64,000 nucleotides of DNA. Source: Sordaria brevicollis. Lineage: Eukaryota > Ascomycota > Sordariomycetes > Sordariales > Sordariaceae. The position numbers and the translations under genes were made by a program. The notes under the pieces were generated by a model that worked only from the letters and a program-made list of their open reading frames with translations, was not told the DNA's origin and made no database searches. How positions within the stretch are numbered: the stretch's first letter is position 1; each line of letters starts with the position of its first letter. The stretch covers positions 310,001 through 374,000 of the forward strand of contig JAUTDP010000003.1 of NCBI GenBank assembly GCA_033439795.1, in the 5' to 3' direction. Shown here piece after piece: positions 33,646-45,959 of this stretch.

Positions 33646-34387
33646 TGTGTTGGTGTTTGCTCTGCTTCCACTTTGCTTGCTCAGTCTTGGCGTTGGGAAA
33701 ATGTGGAAAGATTGGTGGCCGAAATCCGGAAGAAGGTATGGAGAATGAAATGAAGGATTAAAGTGAGGCACACCGTAGGCCACAGAACTGGCCGGTAGCA
33801 CTGTAATTTGGTGTTGAGTGACTTGGTCCGTTTATGGATTCAGAAAGTTTAAAGTTGAGAGAGCTTCCCATTGGGGTTGGCTCTGGCTTGACCGACGCTG
33901 TACGCACTGAGCGGGTGGCTCGTGCGTTGGCGGAGCGGACTGATGCTAGCGACTGCACTCTGCAGTGATCGATCGGATCCGACCCCGCCCTGACCGAGGT
34001 GAGTGGCCCCGTCTTCACCGGTAATATACCACCGTCACTTCCACTTTTGCTTCTTGAAGTTTAAAGTTTAGGTAGCATCTCCCCTGCCCCTTTTCTGGCA
34101 ATTACCGATTCCATGATCACCATATCTCCTTTACCCATATTTGTTCTAGTCCAGTCCTTTCCTGTTCTCTTTGAACCAGAGAGGTAAAAGAGCACTCCTG
34201 TCTTCCATAACCCTAACGCCTACCCATGCAACGTTTACATAACAACAACAGCTATTTGTACAAACCGCGGAACCTAAGCAACCGAATGCTTTCCGGGTTG
34301 ATCTTCCTTCTATCGAGTATATCCCTTAGACAGCCCATCTAGTTGTTTCTTCCATCATTATCTCCCCTTTATCGAGTTGGGTCCCGT
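33646..34387. other. Intergenic region between NAA25 and COX23
   Basis: Promoter and leader of NAA25 plus the 3' flank of COX23. No gene seen. Confidence 0.65.
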
Positions 34388-34830
34388 TCAGAACAGCGAG
34401 CCATTCTTCTTGTTCTGTTCCCGCCTCTTTTCAATCTGTATTCCCGGTAGTTATCCCGTTAGCATAAATCGTTTTCCAACCCGGGCAAAGAGATAACACT
34501 AACCCATAACCTCTTGCAATCCCTATACGCCTCAAAGTAATCCGAGCACATGGTCCGATCTCCCTGGTTGCGGTGCAGACACCGGATACTCCTCTGCGCG
34601 GCCTCTTGGCATGGGTCGAGGTATTCGCTTCTGCTCTTTCTGTGTTGTTTCCGAAGATGTCCCGGTCAGCCCAACTATCCTTTAGTCCTTGTGTTTCCTG
34701 AAACAGCCCGTGACGGTCCGTGGTCGACATCGCTCTATCGAAAAGTTGGAGGGACCATAACATACCCCTCAAACTTGCTCTTGGTCTCCTCGTTCCATGG
34801 TTCCTTGTCACCACTGCCAGCTTGCGCCAT
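34388..34830 (-). CDS. cox23: Cox23-type twin Cx9C mitochondrial protein, three exons
   Basis: Too short and too split to show as one frame. Exons are 34830-34766, 34639-34504 and 34435-34388, with introns of 126 and 68 bp (GTATGT and GTTAGT donors, the second with a TGCTAAC branch site and ACAG acceptor). The product is 82 residues. Cysteines at 32, 42, 53 and 63 form a twin Cx9C (CHCH) fold, with the Cox23-like sequence [13 protein letters not shown] followed by [13 protein letters not shown]. Cox23 is an intermembrane-space protein that is imported and oxidised through Mia40 and is required for cytochrome c oxidase assembly, apparently in copper delivery alongside Cox17. The start context CAAGATGGC is good. 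Related CHCH proteins (for example Cmc family members) are the main alternative, but the spacing and the YFEAYRDCK tail favour Cox23. Confidence 0.9.
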
Positions 34831-37279
34831 CTTGACTGTTTGTTTCTGGTCGTGTCTTGTTTGGTCGTTTCAAGTCGAATCGAGGGATGGTACGGGTCTT
34901 GTTGATCGTCGGATGAGCTAGCAGGGATACGGATGTCGTGCAGCAAAGAGAAGAATCGGGTGCCGGATGGTTTCGTGAGAGTTGCAAGAATGTCGGCGCG
35001 GTTCGGGAACAATGATGATGATGGAATTGGAATTGGAAACTTGACGCGCATGGCAGCAATGCGCCGGCAGGCAACGGGACGAGAAGCCGAACTGCCCACT
35101 GGAAGGTGTTATGCACGGGCCATGCTGCTTGCTCACCGTGGTGGGCTGTTGTGTTATCGATAGTTTTTCCAGGGTTAGGGTAAATCTTTCTATGTATGAC
35201 ATGGAACGGAGCTCTTGACATTTCAATGGCATCAGGTCCGGATGACAGCTTTAGCTATAGCTATAGCTAGACACTTCAGAAAGACATCTTAACCTTGTAA
35301 GCTAGCTGGCCTAGTTCATGCTTATGTTCATGTTCAGAATATATTGTCAACGTTGTCGAAACTGGCGTGCGAAGCTCTCCATTGACTCCTTCCAAATAAA
35401 GCTGGCGTCAATGTCTCTCGAGGCACCCTTTGGTTCATGGTTGATGAAGATGCCGTTTATCCTGTTGCCCAGGCTTACTCTCTGGCTCGGCAGACGTATG
35501 CCTCATTTTGAGTGGCCACGGGCATGTATGTCTTGATCGAGTTGATGATGGTCACTAACAGCAGTGCAGTCATGCTCATCTGCTTCATCAAGGTAACTTT
35601 ATAAAGATTCGACTTTCATGAAGTTTGAGGCTCTGAAGCAACGTAATCCTCGCAGCTCTATACGTACCGCCGGCGACTTCGAATCAAAACACTTTGTTTG
35701 AAAGTTGATGTTGGAAGTTGACAAGATGACGGGAGGCTCTCTTGGCGAACCTGAACTCTCTCCAGAAAATGCGGGAGTAGCAGCACAAGTGGATCCACCA
35801 ATACGTTTCCAGAAATACGAGAGACGCTAGTCCATTTGGGGATTAGACTGACTCGAAATCGGGTCCGGGTGCGGTTCGATTTCGCTCGCGCGCGCGCGCA
35901 CGTTGTGAGGCGGAGTCTGAACGTTGCCCGTCCCATTTCCCAGCCAAGCCAGCGAAATGGACAGCAAGAAGCAGGGTCTCACATGGCGGACGGAAAACTT
36001 TCCACATTCGAATCTCATGAGTGTTGGGACGCCGAGGCTCCCGCAAGAGGGTTAAAGAGAGGGGTAAATACCTAAGGGGATCATAGGAGTTGAAGGGAAG
36101 TCAATAGTGTACACAGTAGACGAGTCTCAGAAGGTGGTATAGAGGACAGCAATCATTACTGTATAAGTAAGAAAAGAAGAAGAGCAGTGGAAGAAACAAA
36201 CAGGAATTGAACTGAAACTGAACAAGTGGAAATTGATGGGCGTGATGTTCAACATGAGACCTTGTTTTTGATGCCACACCGTATGAGTGATTGTCAGGTC
36301 CAGAACCTCTTCCTGTTTGAATGTTCACAACTTTGTTGAACTCTGAGTATAACTTTGACAATTGACTCTGATGAACGAGTCGGAAAGAACATCTCATATT
36401 GAAGCCAAGGGACCCGACCCCAAGTCCCAAGAGTCCAAGACATCCAGCGCCGCTCGGGTCGCTGTTGCCCAGAACACTTCTCAGCTGTGGGGCGCATTGC
36501 ATCCGTCCGATCCCCAGTCATTGGGCTGATGGTGTGATTGGCCGCATTCAGGGAGTGGAGCCCACCACATTGCTGGGATCGGCATCCAATTCGCTCTCCT
36601 TTCTCTAGCAAACCGTCATCCTGGCCAATCCCGGCTCAGTGTGAGCGCCCCCCTTTGGTCCCTTTCCTCTTTCCTTCGACGACGGATGCACTCCAGATCC
36701 AACACGGCTTTTTTAAACTTACGTCAGGCGTGTCAGTCAGTCAGCCCGGGGATGGGCGATACTACGTATGATGGACTTGCAAAAGTGAGGAGTTGGGAAG
36801 GCTGAGAGATCTGTCGTTGAAGTTGTGTTGTTTTTCTCACTTTGTTTTCCATCTTTTTCTTCTCAGACATCACCACATCACCACATCCCCGTCAACTCCC
36901 ATCGCCGCCCTCGCCGCCGCAAATTACACGAGTGGAGAGCCAGAACCCATACACAGACAGAAGTACAGGGACCTGGACACTCTCATACATACAAGGGAAC
37001 TCCTTCAATCCCGACAAACGCCAATCTTGGGAGACAGACCCCTTTGCCTTTTTTTGTTTCTTTCTTTTGGTTTTCCTAACGGCTATTCCCTCGCTCTCAC
37101 GAACCACGTTTCCCCATGCATCAATCTCTGTAACTCATACATACACCTACATACGTCAAACATACATGCAATAGTATCCATCAAATATCGGAGGGGTCAT
37201 ACTATTCATTCATTGGTTGTGTGTGCAACATACGTGTATGGAATTGGATCTGGACTTGGAATAAGACTCAACCCTCGCC
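34831..37279. other. Divergent intergenic region between COX23 and the GH76 gene
   Basis: Promoters of COX23 (-) and of the GH76 gene (+). I find no supported gene. A short CG run (CGCGCGCGCGCGC) is at about 35887-35899, and a TAGCTA repeat lies near 35254-35270. The last 450 bp look like a long C/A-rich leader; the frame at 36793-37335 begins with TTG and is leader sequence. Confidence 0.6.
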
Positions 37280-38939
37280 ATGCTCTTCACAACAAAGATC
37301 GCTGGCGTAGCACCACTGCTACTGGCCGCCGCTAGCAGTGTTGTATCCGGCCAACAAACAACAACAACAACAACATCGAAAGCAACAACAGGACAAGGAA
37401 CAATCGAAGTCAACCTCAACGACACCGGTTTGTCTTCACCTGCCCTCTTCCATCCTGGCTTCCCGTCACTAACCAAAACCGACAGACTCCATAAAAAATG
37501 CAGCAAAAACAGTCGCCAAACACCTGATATCCTACTACCCCGGCGACGAACCAGGCCGAACCATCGGCATCCTGCCCGGTCCTCCGCCAGACGGTCCGTA
37601 CTACTGGTGGGAGGCCGGTGCCATGTGGGGCACCTTCATCGACTACTGGCACTACACGGGCGACGACACGTACAACGAGATGGCGAAAAAAGCTCTCGTC
37701 ATCCAGGCCGACCCGCCGCAGAACGCCTTCATGTCGGCCAACTGGTCGGCCTCGCTCGGTAACGACGATCAAGGATTTTGGGGCATGGCGGCCATGCTCG
37801 CCGCTGAAGTGAATCTGCCGTTGGCGCCGGGGGAGGCGGATTGGTTGGAGATGGCGCAGGCTGTGTTCAACACGCAGGCAGCGAATGATAGACATGATGA
37901 TGAGTGTGGCGGTGGGCTGAGGTGGCAGGTTTTTCATTCGAATACTGGGTATGATTACAAGGTAGGTCCCGTCCCCTCCTTGACCTTCACTATGAGCGAG
38001 GGAGGACAAAGACTAACGATGTGTTAAGAACACCATCGCCAACGCCTGCTTCTTCAACCTCGGCGCCCGCCTGGCTCGCTACACGGACAACAGCACCTAC
38101 GCCAAATGGGCCGAGAAGACGTACAACTGGGTGCGCGACGTCGGCTACATTGACAAGAACTGGAATATCTACGACGGCGGCCACGTCCCGCATAACTGCA
38201 CGGATATCAACAAGGTGCAGTGGTCGGCTAACGCGGCCATCATGATTCACGGCGTGGCTATCATGTATAACATGGTTAGTCTTCCTCTGCCCTCCCCCCA
38301 TATTTTACTTCCTACTCACACCTACCCTCCCTCCAGACCGAAGACTACCAAAAATGGGGCATCCCCCTCACGGGCCTCGTAAACCGCACCCTCGAATTCT
38401 TCTTCCCCTCCCCCCAGGGCATAATGGTCGAACGCGCCTGCGAGCTCAAAGACCGCCTCCTGTGCAACGTAGACCAGCACTCCTTCAAAGGCTACCTCCT
38501 CCGCTCCTTAGCAACAGCCGCCATCTTCGCCCCCTCCCTCGTGCGCGACCCCATCGTCAAAATCTTCAAGTCCAACATCCAAGGCGTCATCGACGCCTGC
38601 CTCCCCGACGGCACCTGCGGCTTTCGGTGGAACGTCGGCAAGTACGATGGGGACGTAGCCAACGGGCCCGCGGGGCAGGATATGTCTGCGCTGGCGGCGT
38701 TTAGTACTTATTTGATTACGGAGGAGAAGGTGGTGGTGAAGCCGTTGGTTACGAATTCGACGGGAGGTGCGAGCAAGGGAAACCCGAATGCGGGGGAGAG
38801 GCCGACGGATTTGATTAGCTTGCGGGAGATGACGGGCGGGGATAAGGCCGGGGCGGGGGTGCTGACGGCGTTTGTGGTTTGTAGTATACTGGGGACGTAT
38901 TTCTTTTTGGTGACGGGGGTTGGGGAGAGGGGGAAGTGA
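37280..38939 (+). CDS. GPI-anchored GH76 family DFG5/DCW1 cell-wall protein
   Basis: Four exons, 37280-37427, 37486-37961, 38029-38274 and 38337-38939, with introns of 58, 67 and 62 bp; the product is 490 residues. Family GH76 members DFG5 and DCW1 in fungi act at the plasma membrane and wall, where they are thought to use the alpha-1,6-mannose backbone of GPI or N-linked glycans to attach glycoproteins to wall glucan. A signal peptide covers residues 1 to about 24. The catalytic Asp pair is in GNDDQGFWG (D143-D144). Other typical parts are YYWWEAGAMWG, CGGGLRW, FFNLGARLARYT and CELKDRLLCNVDQHSFKGYL. Several N-glycosylation sequons are present, and a C-terminal hydrophobic stretch (GVLTAFVVCSILGTYFFLV) with a short tail fits a GPI signal. 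Fungi carry several paralogues, so I give no symbol. Confidence 0.94.
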
Positions 38940-40460
38940 GTGTGAGTGAAAGGCAAGGAAAGGGAGGGCCGAGGAGGGGGAGGGAAGTGAGTGGTTGAGG
39001 GGGGGGGGGGGGGTTTTGGATATAAGTCCCTGTGGAGGACGGATTTTGGATGGTAGAGGTTTTTGGACATACAAACCGGGATCGGTCATTGGATCTGTTC
39101 GAGGTCTTGTCAGGAAAGTTTTTACATATACCACTTTGTAGTTATCGTCATTGTCACGGCGTTTTTAGGATTATTAGCGGATTGGGTTTAGCTTTTTTGG
39201 CTTATACGATTCATCATACATCAACAACTGGACGAGTACGAGTACCTCAGAAATCATGTGTGGTGTAGCAAGTGATCCTAGGCGAACAACAACTCGATGC
39301 TAGGAGGGATCCAAGCCATGGATATATGCAGGCCTATAGAGGAGGATTTAAAGAGCCACGAACTCTACCTATCTTCTCACAGAACTGTGTCGGGATACGT
39401 GTACTAGATGTCGAACAAGTAACAAATAGAACCCAACCACTCATCACTCCGAACACGTTTTTTGCAATCCAAGAGACTTCCTTTCACATGTCTTTAACCT
39501 TATCCTATCCTACCTTTTGTCTCGTCTTCTGGACTGAAGAGTCTTTGCCGGATGGACTCTGTCATGTCTCGCCTTGTTTCTGTGATTTTCCAGTAATAGT
39601 CTTTGCTTCACATGTTAAACAGAAAAAAACTCAGGTGCAACACCCGTCCTCTTCCGTAGTTTAGTGGACATCTTTTTTCCTTTTCCTTCTTCTTCCTTCA
39701 ATGTATATCAGTTATCAAAGCTCCAGCTAACTGTCAAACCCTAAGTAGATCATTTGAGTTAGTAAGTGATATCCAGACTTCCATTTACCCCGCGCGCCTA
39801 GCAAACTCCCATGGCCAAACACACACGAGGCTCAGTATGTGTGAGCGCCATTTTTCTGAACATTTTGCATTAACCATAACCACAGTAGGTACCATAGAGA
39901 GCTGTGAAGACCCTTAAATGTGTCAAAAACCAAATCAAATATCCGCCCGTTTCCCATAATCTGCCTATCTTATCTTCCATCATAAGTACATCCATCATAC
40001 ATTTTTGGTATGATCATTCCGTCAGTCCGCCAGTTCAATGCCCTCCATATCCTGAACGTTAAAAGCTGGCTTTCCAACTGCTCAACCATATGTCGCCTGT
40101 GACTGTTGTTCGTTATATACCGTCATTTCCCCTCTGCTCCTTCATCCATAGATCTCATGCCATCTGATCGTTTCCATCTTTCGTTCCATCTCTCGTCTCG
40201 GGTCGTTTTATGTACGTTAGGTTGTTGTTGTTCGTGTGTTTTGTTGTGAGTTGTTTATGTGAGTGTTGTGTGTGTGAGCCGCGTAGTAGGTATCGTAGTA
40301 AGCGAAAGCCAGAAGTGAAAAGAAAACAGAAACCATAACAACAAATCAAAAAGAAATCTCTATCAGCGCCTTTGCCCAGCCTTCCCATATAGTGAGATGA
40401 GATGACAGAAACCAAAACAACATGCCCCCATTTTCTCCCCAAAACAGATCTGGCCTAGAC
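38940..40460. other. Convergent intergenic region between GH76 and FIG1 genes
   Basis: No gene is supported. A run of 15 G lies at 38999-39013, 60 bp past the GH76 stop codon. The rest looks like 3' flank of both genes. Confidence 0.6.
38999..39013 (+). repeat. Homopolymer of 15 G downstream of the GH76 gene
   Basis: An uninterrupted G15 tract. It is probably in the 3' UTR and on the sense strand, so it could form a G-quadruplex in RNA. A longer G tract occurs in the same relative position after TAF12. Confidence 0.9.
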
Positions 40461-41451
40461 TCAAGCCATGATCTCCCTCAACACCCTCATACTCAATATC
40501 ATGACCAGCAACCCGATCGTGACGATGATCAGCAGCGTAAAGCTGAACCAACCCAGCACCATGGCTGAGCTACCCACACCGGCCATGACGCTCCCGTTGC
40601 CGAAATCTTGAGCAATGACGGACGCCGCTACGGATGCCGTGTGCTGCCATAGCACGGACACAAGCACGAAAATGGTGGCGATGAAGATGATGACGAGGGC
40701 GACCTGGCTGACGGGTCGCGAGGGGAAGGGCTTGACTTCGCGCTCGGAACCTTCGGAGTCTTCCTCTTCGTGCCAGCCGGGGAAGGTGGCGAGGAGGAGG
40801 AGGCAGATGAAGGCGAAGATGATTGCGATGATGCTGTGTTTTGTTAGCATGTCTGACAGTAGCATCTGGAGGCAGGAGCTCTTACATCAAATACGGGAAA
40901 ACAATCATATCCTTAAACTGCGCCGCCAGCCAGACCAAGTTCAACGGATCTTGATCGACGGAAATCTCGTTGGCCAAGGTTGTCGCATTGTTGCTGCACA
41001 GCCATGATCCGCCATCGGGATTCACGCAAATACCAAAGTAGCCGACGCGCGCCTGGAGACGGGCACCGTCGACAATGTTGCTGAGTGCGGTGTGGACATC
41101 GTAGTGCACTTGCGAGGTATCGGGAATGGCCTGGTAGTTTTCGTAGTAGAGCGACAACAGGAAGATATCGGGGATGAGGGGTGATGAACTGGAGCAGCCT
41201 GCTAGGAGGAGGGCTGTGTATGATGTTAGCTTTAGGCTCTCTACCACAAGAAAATACGGAAGATTGCTCTTACATAGTAGAATGATTGTGATCATGATAA
41301 GAATCATCAACACATGGTGATATCCCAGGAACGGTAGCCACCCTGCAGTTTCATGTGTCAGTCAGCTTCCTTCCTTGCCTACAACATACGTGAGGAATGC
41401 GAGAGATGGGAGGAACATACGGTACCACCCTAATTGGAACCCGCTCGCCAT
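40461..41451 (-). CDS. fig1: FIG1 family membrane protein (low-affinity calcium uptake, cell fusion)
   Basis: Four exons, 41451-41421, 41342-41274, 41213-40886 and 40833-40461, with introns of 78, 60 and 52 bp; the product is 266 residues. Fig1 proteins are four-pass plasma-membrane proteins related to claudins, required for low-affinity calcium uptake and membrane fusion during mating and, in filamentous fungi, for sexual development. Four hydrophobic segments are at about 20-38, 136-159, 184-205 and 231-257. The signature G-hydrophobic-hydrophobic-G-x-C...C motif reads GYFGIC at 91-96 with the second Cys at 106, in the large extracellular loop. An acidic cytosolic loop (EEEDSEGSE) lies at 165-173. 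The first exon encodes only ten complete codons, so automatic prediction could miss it. The start context (ACAAAATGGC) is good. Confidence 0.92.
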
Positions 41452-44154
41452 TTTGTCGTATGTATTCTTCTTCCTTCTTCCTTATTATCGAATCACTTTC
41501 CTCCTTCTTTCGTTACGAGATACCGCGCCTGGTACCCACACCCGCCCTCCGCGAGGTTTGCGCCAGAGGGACGGATTGGGAACGGTTTGCGCGAACGGCC
41601 GACAACTGAAAACAAAATTGCCCTGAAGGCTGCGACGTCGTCGTAAGGATCAGGTCGTTCTTGAGAAATCGTCGGTGGTCGACTTGGTGGATAAGGGTTG
41701 CGCCGTCGAGGACGTATGTCTCGCTTGTTGGAATGGAAAACGGTCTGGCTGCTACCTCACTTGCTGGAGGTAGTAGGAATTGGAATGCGGCGAAGTCGTC
41801 AAGAAGATCAAAATCAAAATCGTCCTTCCCCACGTTTTCGTGTCTTGAATTATTTCCGCGCCTTGTTCAGATTGCCGGTATTCGTCTCGTCTCGTCTCTT
41901 GGTTTGCTGTATGTTGGGCGCGTAGCTGAGCAAGATGCGGTAACGCGCGTGTGTTGTATGTATCAAGATGATGTATGAGATTGACAGGCACCGCAGTGGG
42001 TTGGTTGGTTGGTGGTGGATGGGTGGTGTTGTGTGTTCCCGTCAGGTTGTAGGTAGGTTGCCAGATGCAAAAGCAAGAAAGCAAGGCGCTAGATAGACTG
42101 AACCAAAGCAGAAACAGGCAAGGGGCCACAAATGTCGACCCTTTCGTCCCTTTGGAAGGTATTTTCTGTCCCTTGTTTTTTCGTTGTCAAGGTATATCAA
42201 TGCTGGCTGCAGGAGAAATCTGCAAGGCACCAAGACCGAATGGACCTAAGCAACTCAAGAGTTTTCTTTCCTCGTGTGTTGTGCTGCGTGGAAGGGCGGA
42301 AGCTAGAGGCATTCAGGTAGGTAGGGTAGAGAGGTATGGAGAATCCCCGCTTCGGTGAAGGTCCGTCAGGTACAACACCGAATGTAGGTAGGCTGGCTGT
42401 ACTATCTCTGGACAGTGGAGGTCAGAAAAGAAGTATCCTCAAAAAAGATAGATGCACGATGGAGAAAAAGAAGGGGATCTCGTGTGTCTTGCTAGAGGCA
42501 TGCAGTGGGTGACGTACAGCTAGGTAGTTCTCCCGTCTGTCGGTCAGGTACAGAACAGGCCAAAAGTTGGAATTCCAGTCTGAAGGGGAAGGGCTTGAGA
42601 AGCAGCGTGAGACAAGAGACTTGGTTTGCTGGAGCTAGAAAGAGGGACGGACGGCGTGTGGTGCAAGTTGCGCGCTTCTCGCGTTGGCGGAAAAGCGGTG
42701 GCTGGTTTCTGGGCAACCGACCACCAGAGAGACAAGTTCCTTCCCTTCTCAGTTGCTCAGTGCAAACCTTCACTTAAAAATGCTACTAAACAGCCCACCA
42801 GCCCACTTTCAACAGGGCAGTGAACATTCGCTCATTCTCTATTTTGGGCCAATTGGTCCCTCGTTTTTACAGAGTCTGAAATGCTGAAGCCTGGTGCTGC
42901 AAATTGTTCTTTTCTAGCCATTCAATCTCTTGCTTTCTACTTTGTATGGGCAGTCGGCCGGTACCTGTGCCTGTCCTGCTTGCTCCTCCTCCCCATTAAA
43001 AAGCCCGTATTATTTTTTCCTTGCAACGTCAGGAACTGTCGCGAACAGAATGATGACTGGCTGGGAGTGAGCGGCCTCTCAATCTTCGTTGGATTGACGA
43101 ACTGACGAGAGATCTGACAGGGCAGGGCAGCCAGCCCCCCAGCCTCTCTCTGCCTTGTTTCCCCCAACCTCCCGGTTTTTATTTACTTGGGGCCAGCCCG
43201 TTGTCCGGACAGTGAGTGGATGACGAAGGATGCGACGAGGGACCGAGCTCCATTGGATGCTTGTGCTGTTTCTTGGCAGGGCAATCGCTGCGGTTGGCGC
43301 CGTTTCGTCTCAACTCTGGACTCCAGCCAGGCGGCTAAAACCGAGCTACGGGTGCACGGGCCATTTTCAGGAACTGAAGCAGGAAGGGTGACAAAATGGT
43401 GAGACTTGCTCGGCCGTTGTTTGCGCTGAAGAGAGTCCCCATTTTTCTGTCATTGAGGCTTGTCTTGGCTTCTCACCTGGCGAGCCTCTGTTCCTGGGCC
43501 CTGCTTCCTAGCTCCATCTTTCAGCTCAACCTCCAGCTGAGGATTGCTGAGACCTTCCCAACTCCGACACAGCTGATCCAAGAAAAGCAAGATACCAGAA
43601 GGCTGGGAACTTTATGCAAAGGAGCATGGCCCAAGCTTTCACCCACCAACCCGAAGATCATGAAAGCCGTACCTGGCACGTGTTGGAACAACTGCCGATC
43701 ATGTCGGACTTCCTTGTGTGACCTTGGCTTGCTTGGACAGTTCAAGAAGGAGGGCGATGTCATCTGTCAATGTCTCACTTAGACCATTTCTCTTGCTTAT
43801 CTCGGTTGGGACATCCCCTTCAAAAGAACAGAATGGATTCTTTTATCTATTACGGCGCGTTGAAGGCTGTGGTACATGGAGAAAATAGACTGTGTATGCT
43901 GTAGAAAGTTCAAGATGAAGGCATTCCAAAATCGATTTATAAGCAGCCCACTCATCATGGTGACTCTTGTTCTCTTTATAACGCCATCCGGCTTCCGCAT
44001 TGCGGGAAGCATGAGATATGGCAAAGCCTCTTCTTAGAGTAGGTAATTCCGTCTTTCAAAATTTATACGTTCCACGTAGAAACAATCGCCAACAATAACC
44101 CTCTAACCTACACACTGGGTATCTCTATATCCTCAAACTCCTTCAACCGCAAAA
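41452..44154. other. Divergent intergenic region between FIG1 and the DsbA-like gene
   Basis: Promoters of FIG1 (-) and of the DsbA-like gene (+). One plus-strand frame with a fair start context, 43396-43782, encodes 128 residues of unknown kind and is discussed under findings. Other frames look random. Confidence 0.5.
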
Positions 44155-44903
44155 ATGACACACTTCCAAATCAAAGTAATCTCCGACATCATTTGTCCAT
44201 GGGTATGTCTTTCCCTCTCTCTCCCCTTCTTGTTTCCATTACCTCCCACTAACCCTCCTCCCCTCAGTGCTACATAGGCAAACGCCGTCTCGAACGCGCC
44301 ATCACCCTCTACCGTTCCTCTTCCATCCCCAACCTCACCACCAAAGATGACACCTTCTCCATAACCTACTCCCCCTTCTACCTCGACCCCTCCCTTCCCA
44401 AACCCAGCCCTGGCGGCGACGGCGACGGCGACGGCGGCGGTATCGACCCCAAAGTCTACCTCGCCAAGAAAATCGGCGGTGATCCCCAACGCTTAGCCAT
44501 GATCCACGCCCGTCTTAAGGCCATTGGCGAATCCGAGGGAATCAACTTTTCTCTGACCGGCAAAATCGGCAACACAAGGGATGCGCATCGGTTGATCCAG
44601 CTGGGAAAGACTAAGTCTCTGGACGTGCAGGATAGGGTAGTGGCGGCGTTGTTCGAGTTGCATCATGAGGAAGGGCAGGATGTGTCGTCGAGGGGGTATT
44701 TGGTTGCTGCGGCGGAGAGGGCGGGGTTGGATGGTGAGGAAGTGAGGAGGTGGTTGGATGGGGAGGGTGGTGGGGAGGAGGTTGATGGCGAGGTTGAAGA
44801 GGCCCAGAGGATGGGGGTGAGAGGGGTGCCGCATTTTGTTATTAATGGACGGTCGGAGCTCAGCGGGGCGCAGGAGCCGGAGACTTTTGTGCAGGAGTGT
44901 TGA
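44155..44903 (+). CDS. DsbA/FrnE-like thioredoxin-fold oxidoreductase
   Basis: Two exons, 44155-44202 and 44268-44903, separated by a 65-bp intron (GTATGT donor, CACTAAC branch site, CTCAG acceptor); 227 residues. The protein belongs to the DSBA-like thioredoxin family (PF01323 type) that includes FrnE and 2-hydroxychromene-2-carboxylate isomerase. The active site CPWC is at residues 14-17, after a VISDIICPW strand, and a cis-proline loop is seen in RGVPHFVING near residues 203-212. The middle is the helical insertion typical of the family. There is no signal peptide, so a cytosolic redox role is likely; the substrate is unknown. A Gly-Asp low-complexity insert at about 69-79 is encoded by GGCGAC repeats. 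The intron falls between the Trp and second Cys of the CxxC motif. The 3' end faces SPC34, only 201 bp away. Confidence 0.9.
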
Positions 44904-45104
44904 GGATTAAGGCTGCTGCGGGTGAGGATGTTAGTGGGAGGGTTGTTGATGGGCCGAGCTGTTAGGGAGATGGGTGAAGAAGACAAACCTGGTGTTGATC
45001 TCTTATAGGCGCAAGTCGATGTCAAAATACGATAGTTTCGCCGTGATTCGAATATTCTCGTCGGTCTCAAGACTCCTTCAAATATGTTCGGGTGGGTATC
45101 ATGC

Positions 45105-45959
45105 TCAAAACTCCATCAACCCATTCAAATCCCGCTCCGTCGCCCTCAACCTCGCCTGCAACTCCCTCCTCCTCCGATCCAACTCTCGTATCTCCTCCTC
45201 TTCCCTCCTCAAATCCTCCTCCGTCATGACGTCGCTCGCAGCCGCACTCTCTCTTCCTGCAACCTCCTCTTCCTCCTCTTCCGCATATCGCTCCAGATTC
45301 AACCTGTCCAAGGCCTCCTGCTGCTCCGTCACCCTAGCCTCATAATACGCCAACGTATTTGTCAACTGTTCATTCTTTCGTCGCTGGGCCGGTATCCTCT
45401 CCAACGCGCCTGGCAGAGGGTAAACGGTACATAGCTTCTCTGCACCGCGCAACAGTACTTCGATATCCAGCTCGCCTCCTTGCCCGCCACCGTTTCCGGA
45501 AGGATTTCGTCGCGTTATTTGAGCGTGAAGATCTCCGCCTAGGACCGCGGCCACGGCGGTGTTACGGCGCGTACTGGGGCCGGTGCTGCGCGTCGAGTTG
45601 GCTGGTGGGCCCGTGGTGACTTCGCCGCCGGCGACGTTGAAGATGGTTTGTCGTCGGTTGGCGGGCTTTGGCGGGTCGGGCGCCTGGGTGGTGGCTTTTG
45701 GTGGTGGGGGAGGGACGGAGAAGAGGGCGCGCTCGTGGGCTTCGGTGTCGCGGATGAGGGAGGTGATGTCGTGGTTGGAGAGGAGGGCGTTGGTGAAGAT
45801 TTTGGGAGGGGGGAATCTGGAGTTTCAGGTTAGATCAACACAATGCGACCAAAAAGGTCAAAATGCGATTGATATCTGGGGGAAAGCGACATACGGAAGA
45901 CTGTCGATGCTCTCGCATGACGTGGAGATTTGCTCCAAGTGCGCCAGGAGGAGCGACAT
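45105..45959 (-). CDS. spc34: DASH complex subunit Spc34
   Basis: Two exons, 45959-45895 and 45816-45105, with a 78-bp intron (GTATGT donor, CTAAC branch site, CCAG acceptor); 258 residues. Spc34 is a subunit of the fungal DASH/Dam1 ring that couples kinetochores to microtubules during mitosis. The N-terminal region matches the family closely: HLEQISTSCESI, then LPFPPPKIFTNALL and HDITSLIRDTEAHERALF. The C-terminal half is predicted coiled coil, rich in Glu, Arg and Leu (ARVTEQQEALDRLNLERY, then EEDLRREEEEIRELDRRRREL). Residues about 60-110 are a Pro/Thr-rich linker. The first exon holds only 21 codons. Confidence 0.92.

Noticed and set aside
36793..37335. 180-codon frame before the GH76 gene
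   Set aside because: Begins at TTG, overlaps the real start codon of the GH76 gene in another frame, and shows no domain.
37280..41451. GH76 and FIG1 as a functional cell-fusion cluster
   Set aside because: They are only adjacent convergent genes of surface proteins; nothing in the sequence shows shared control.
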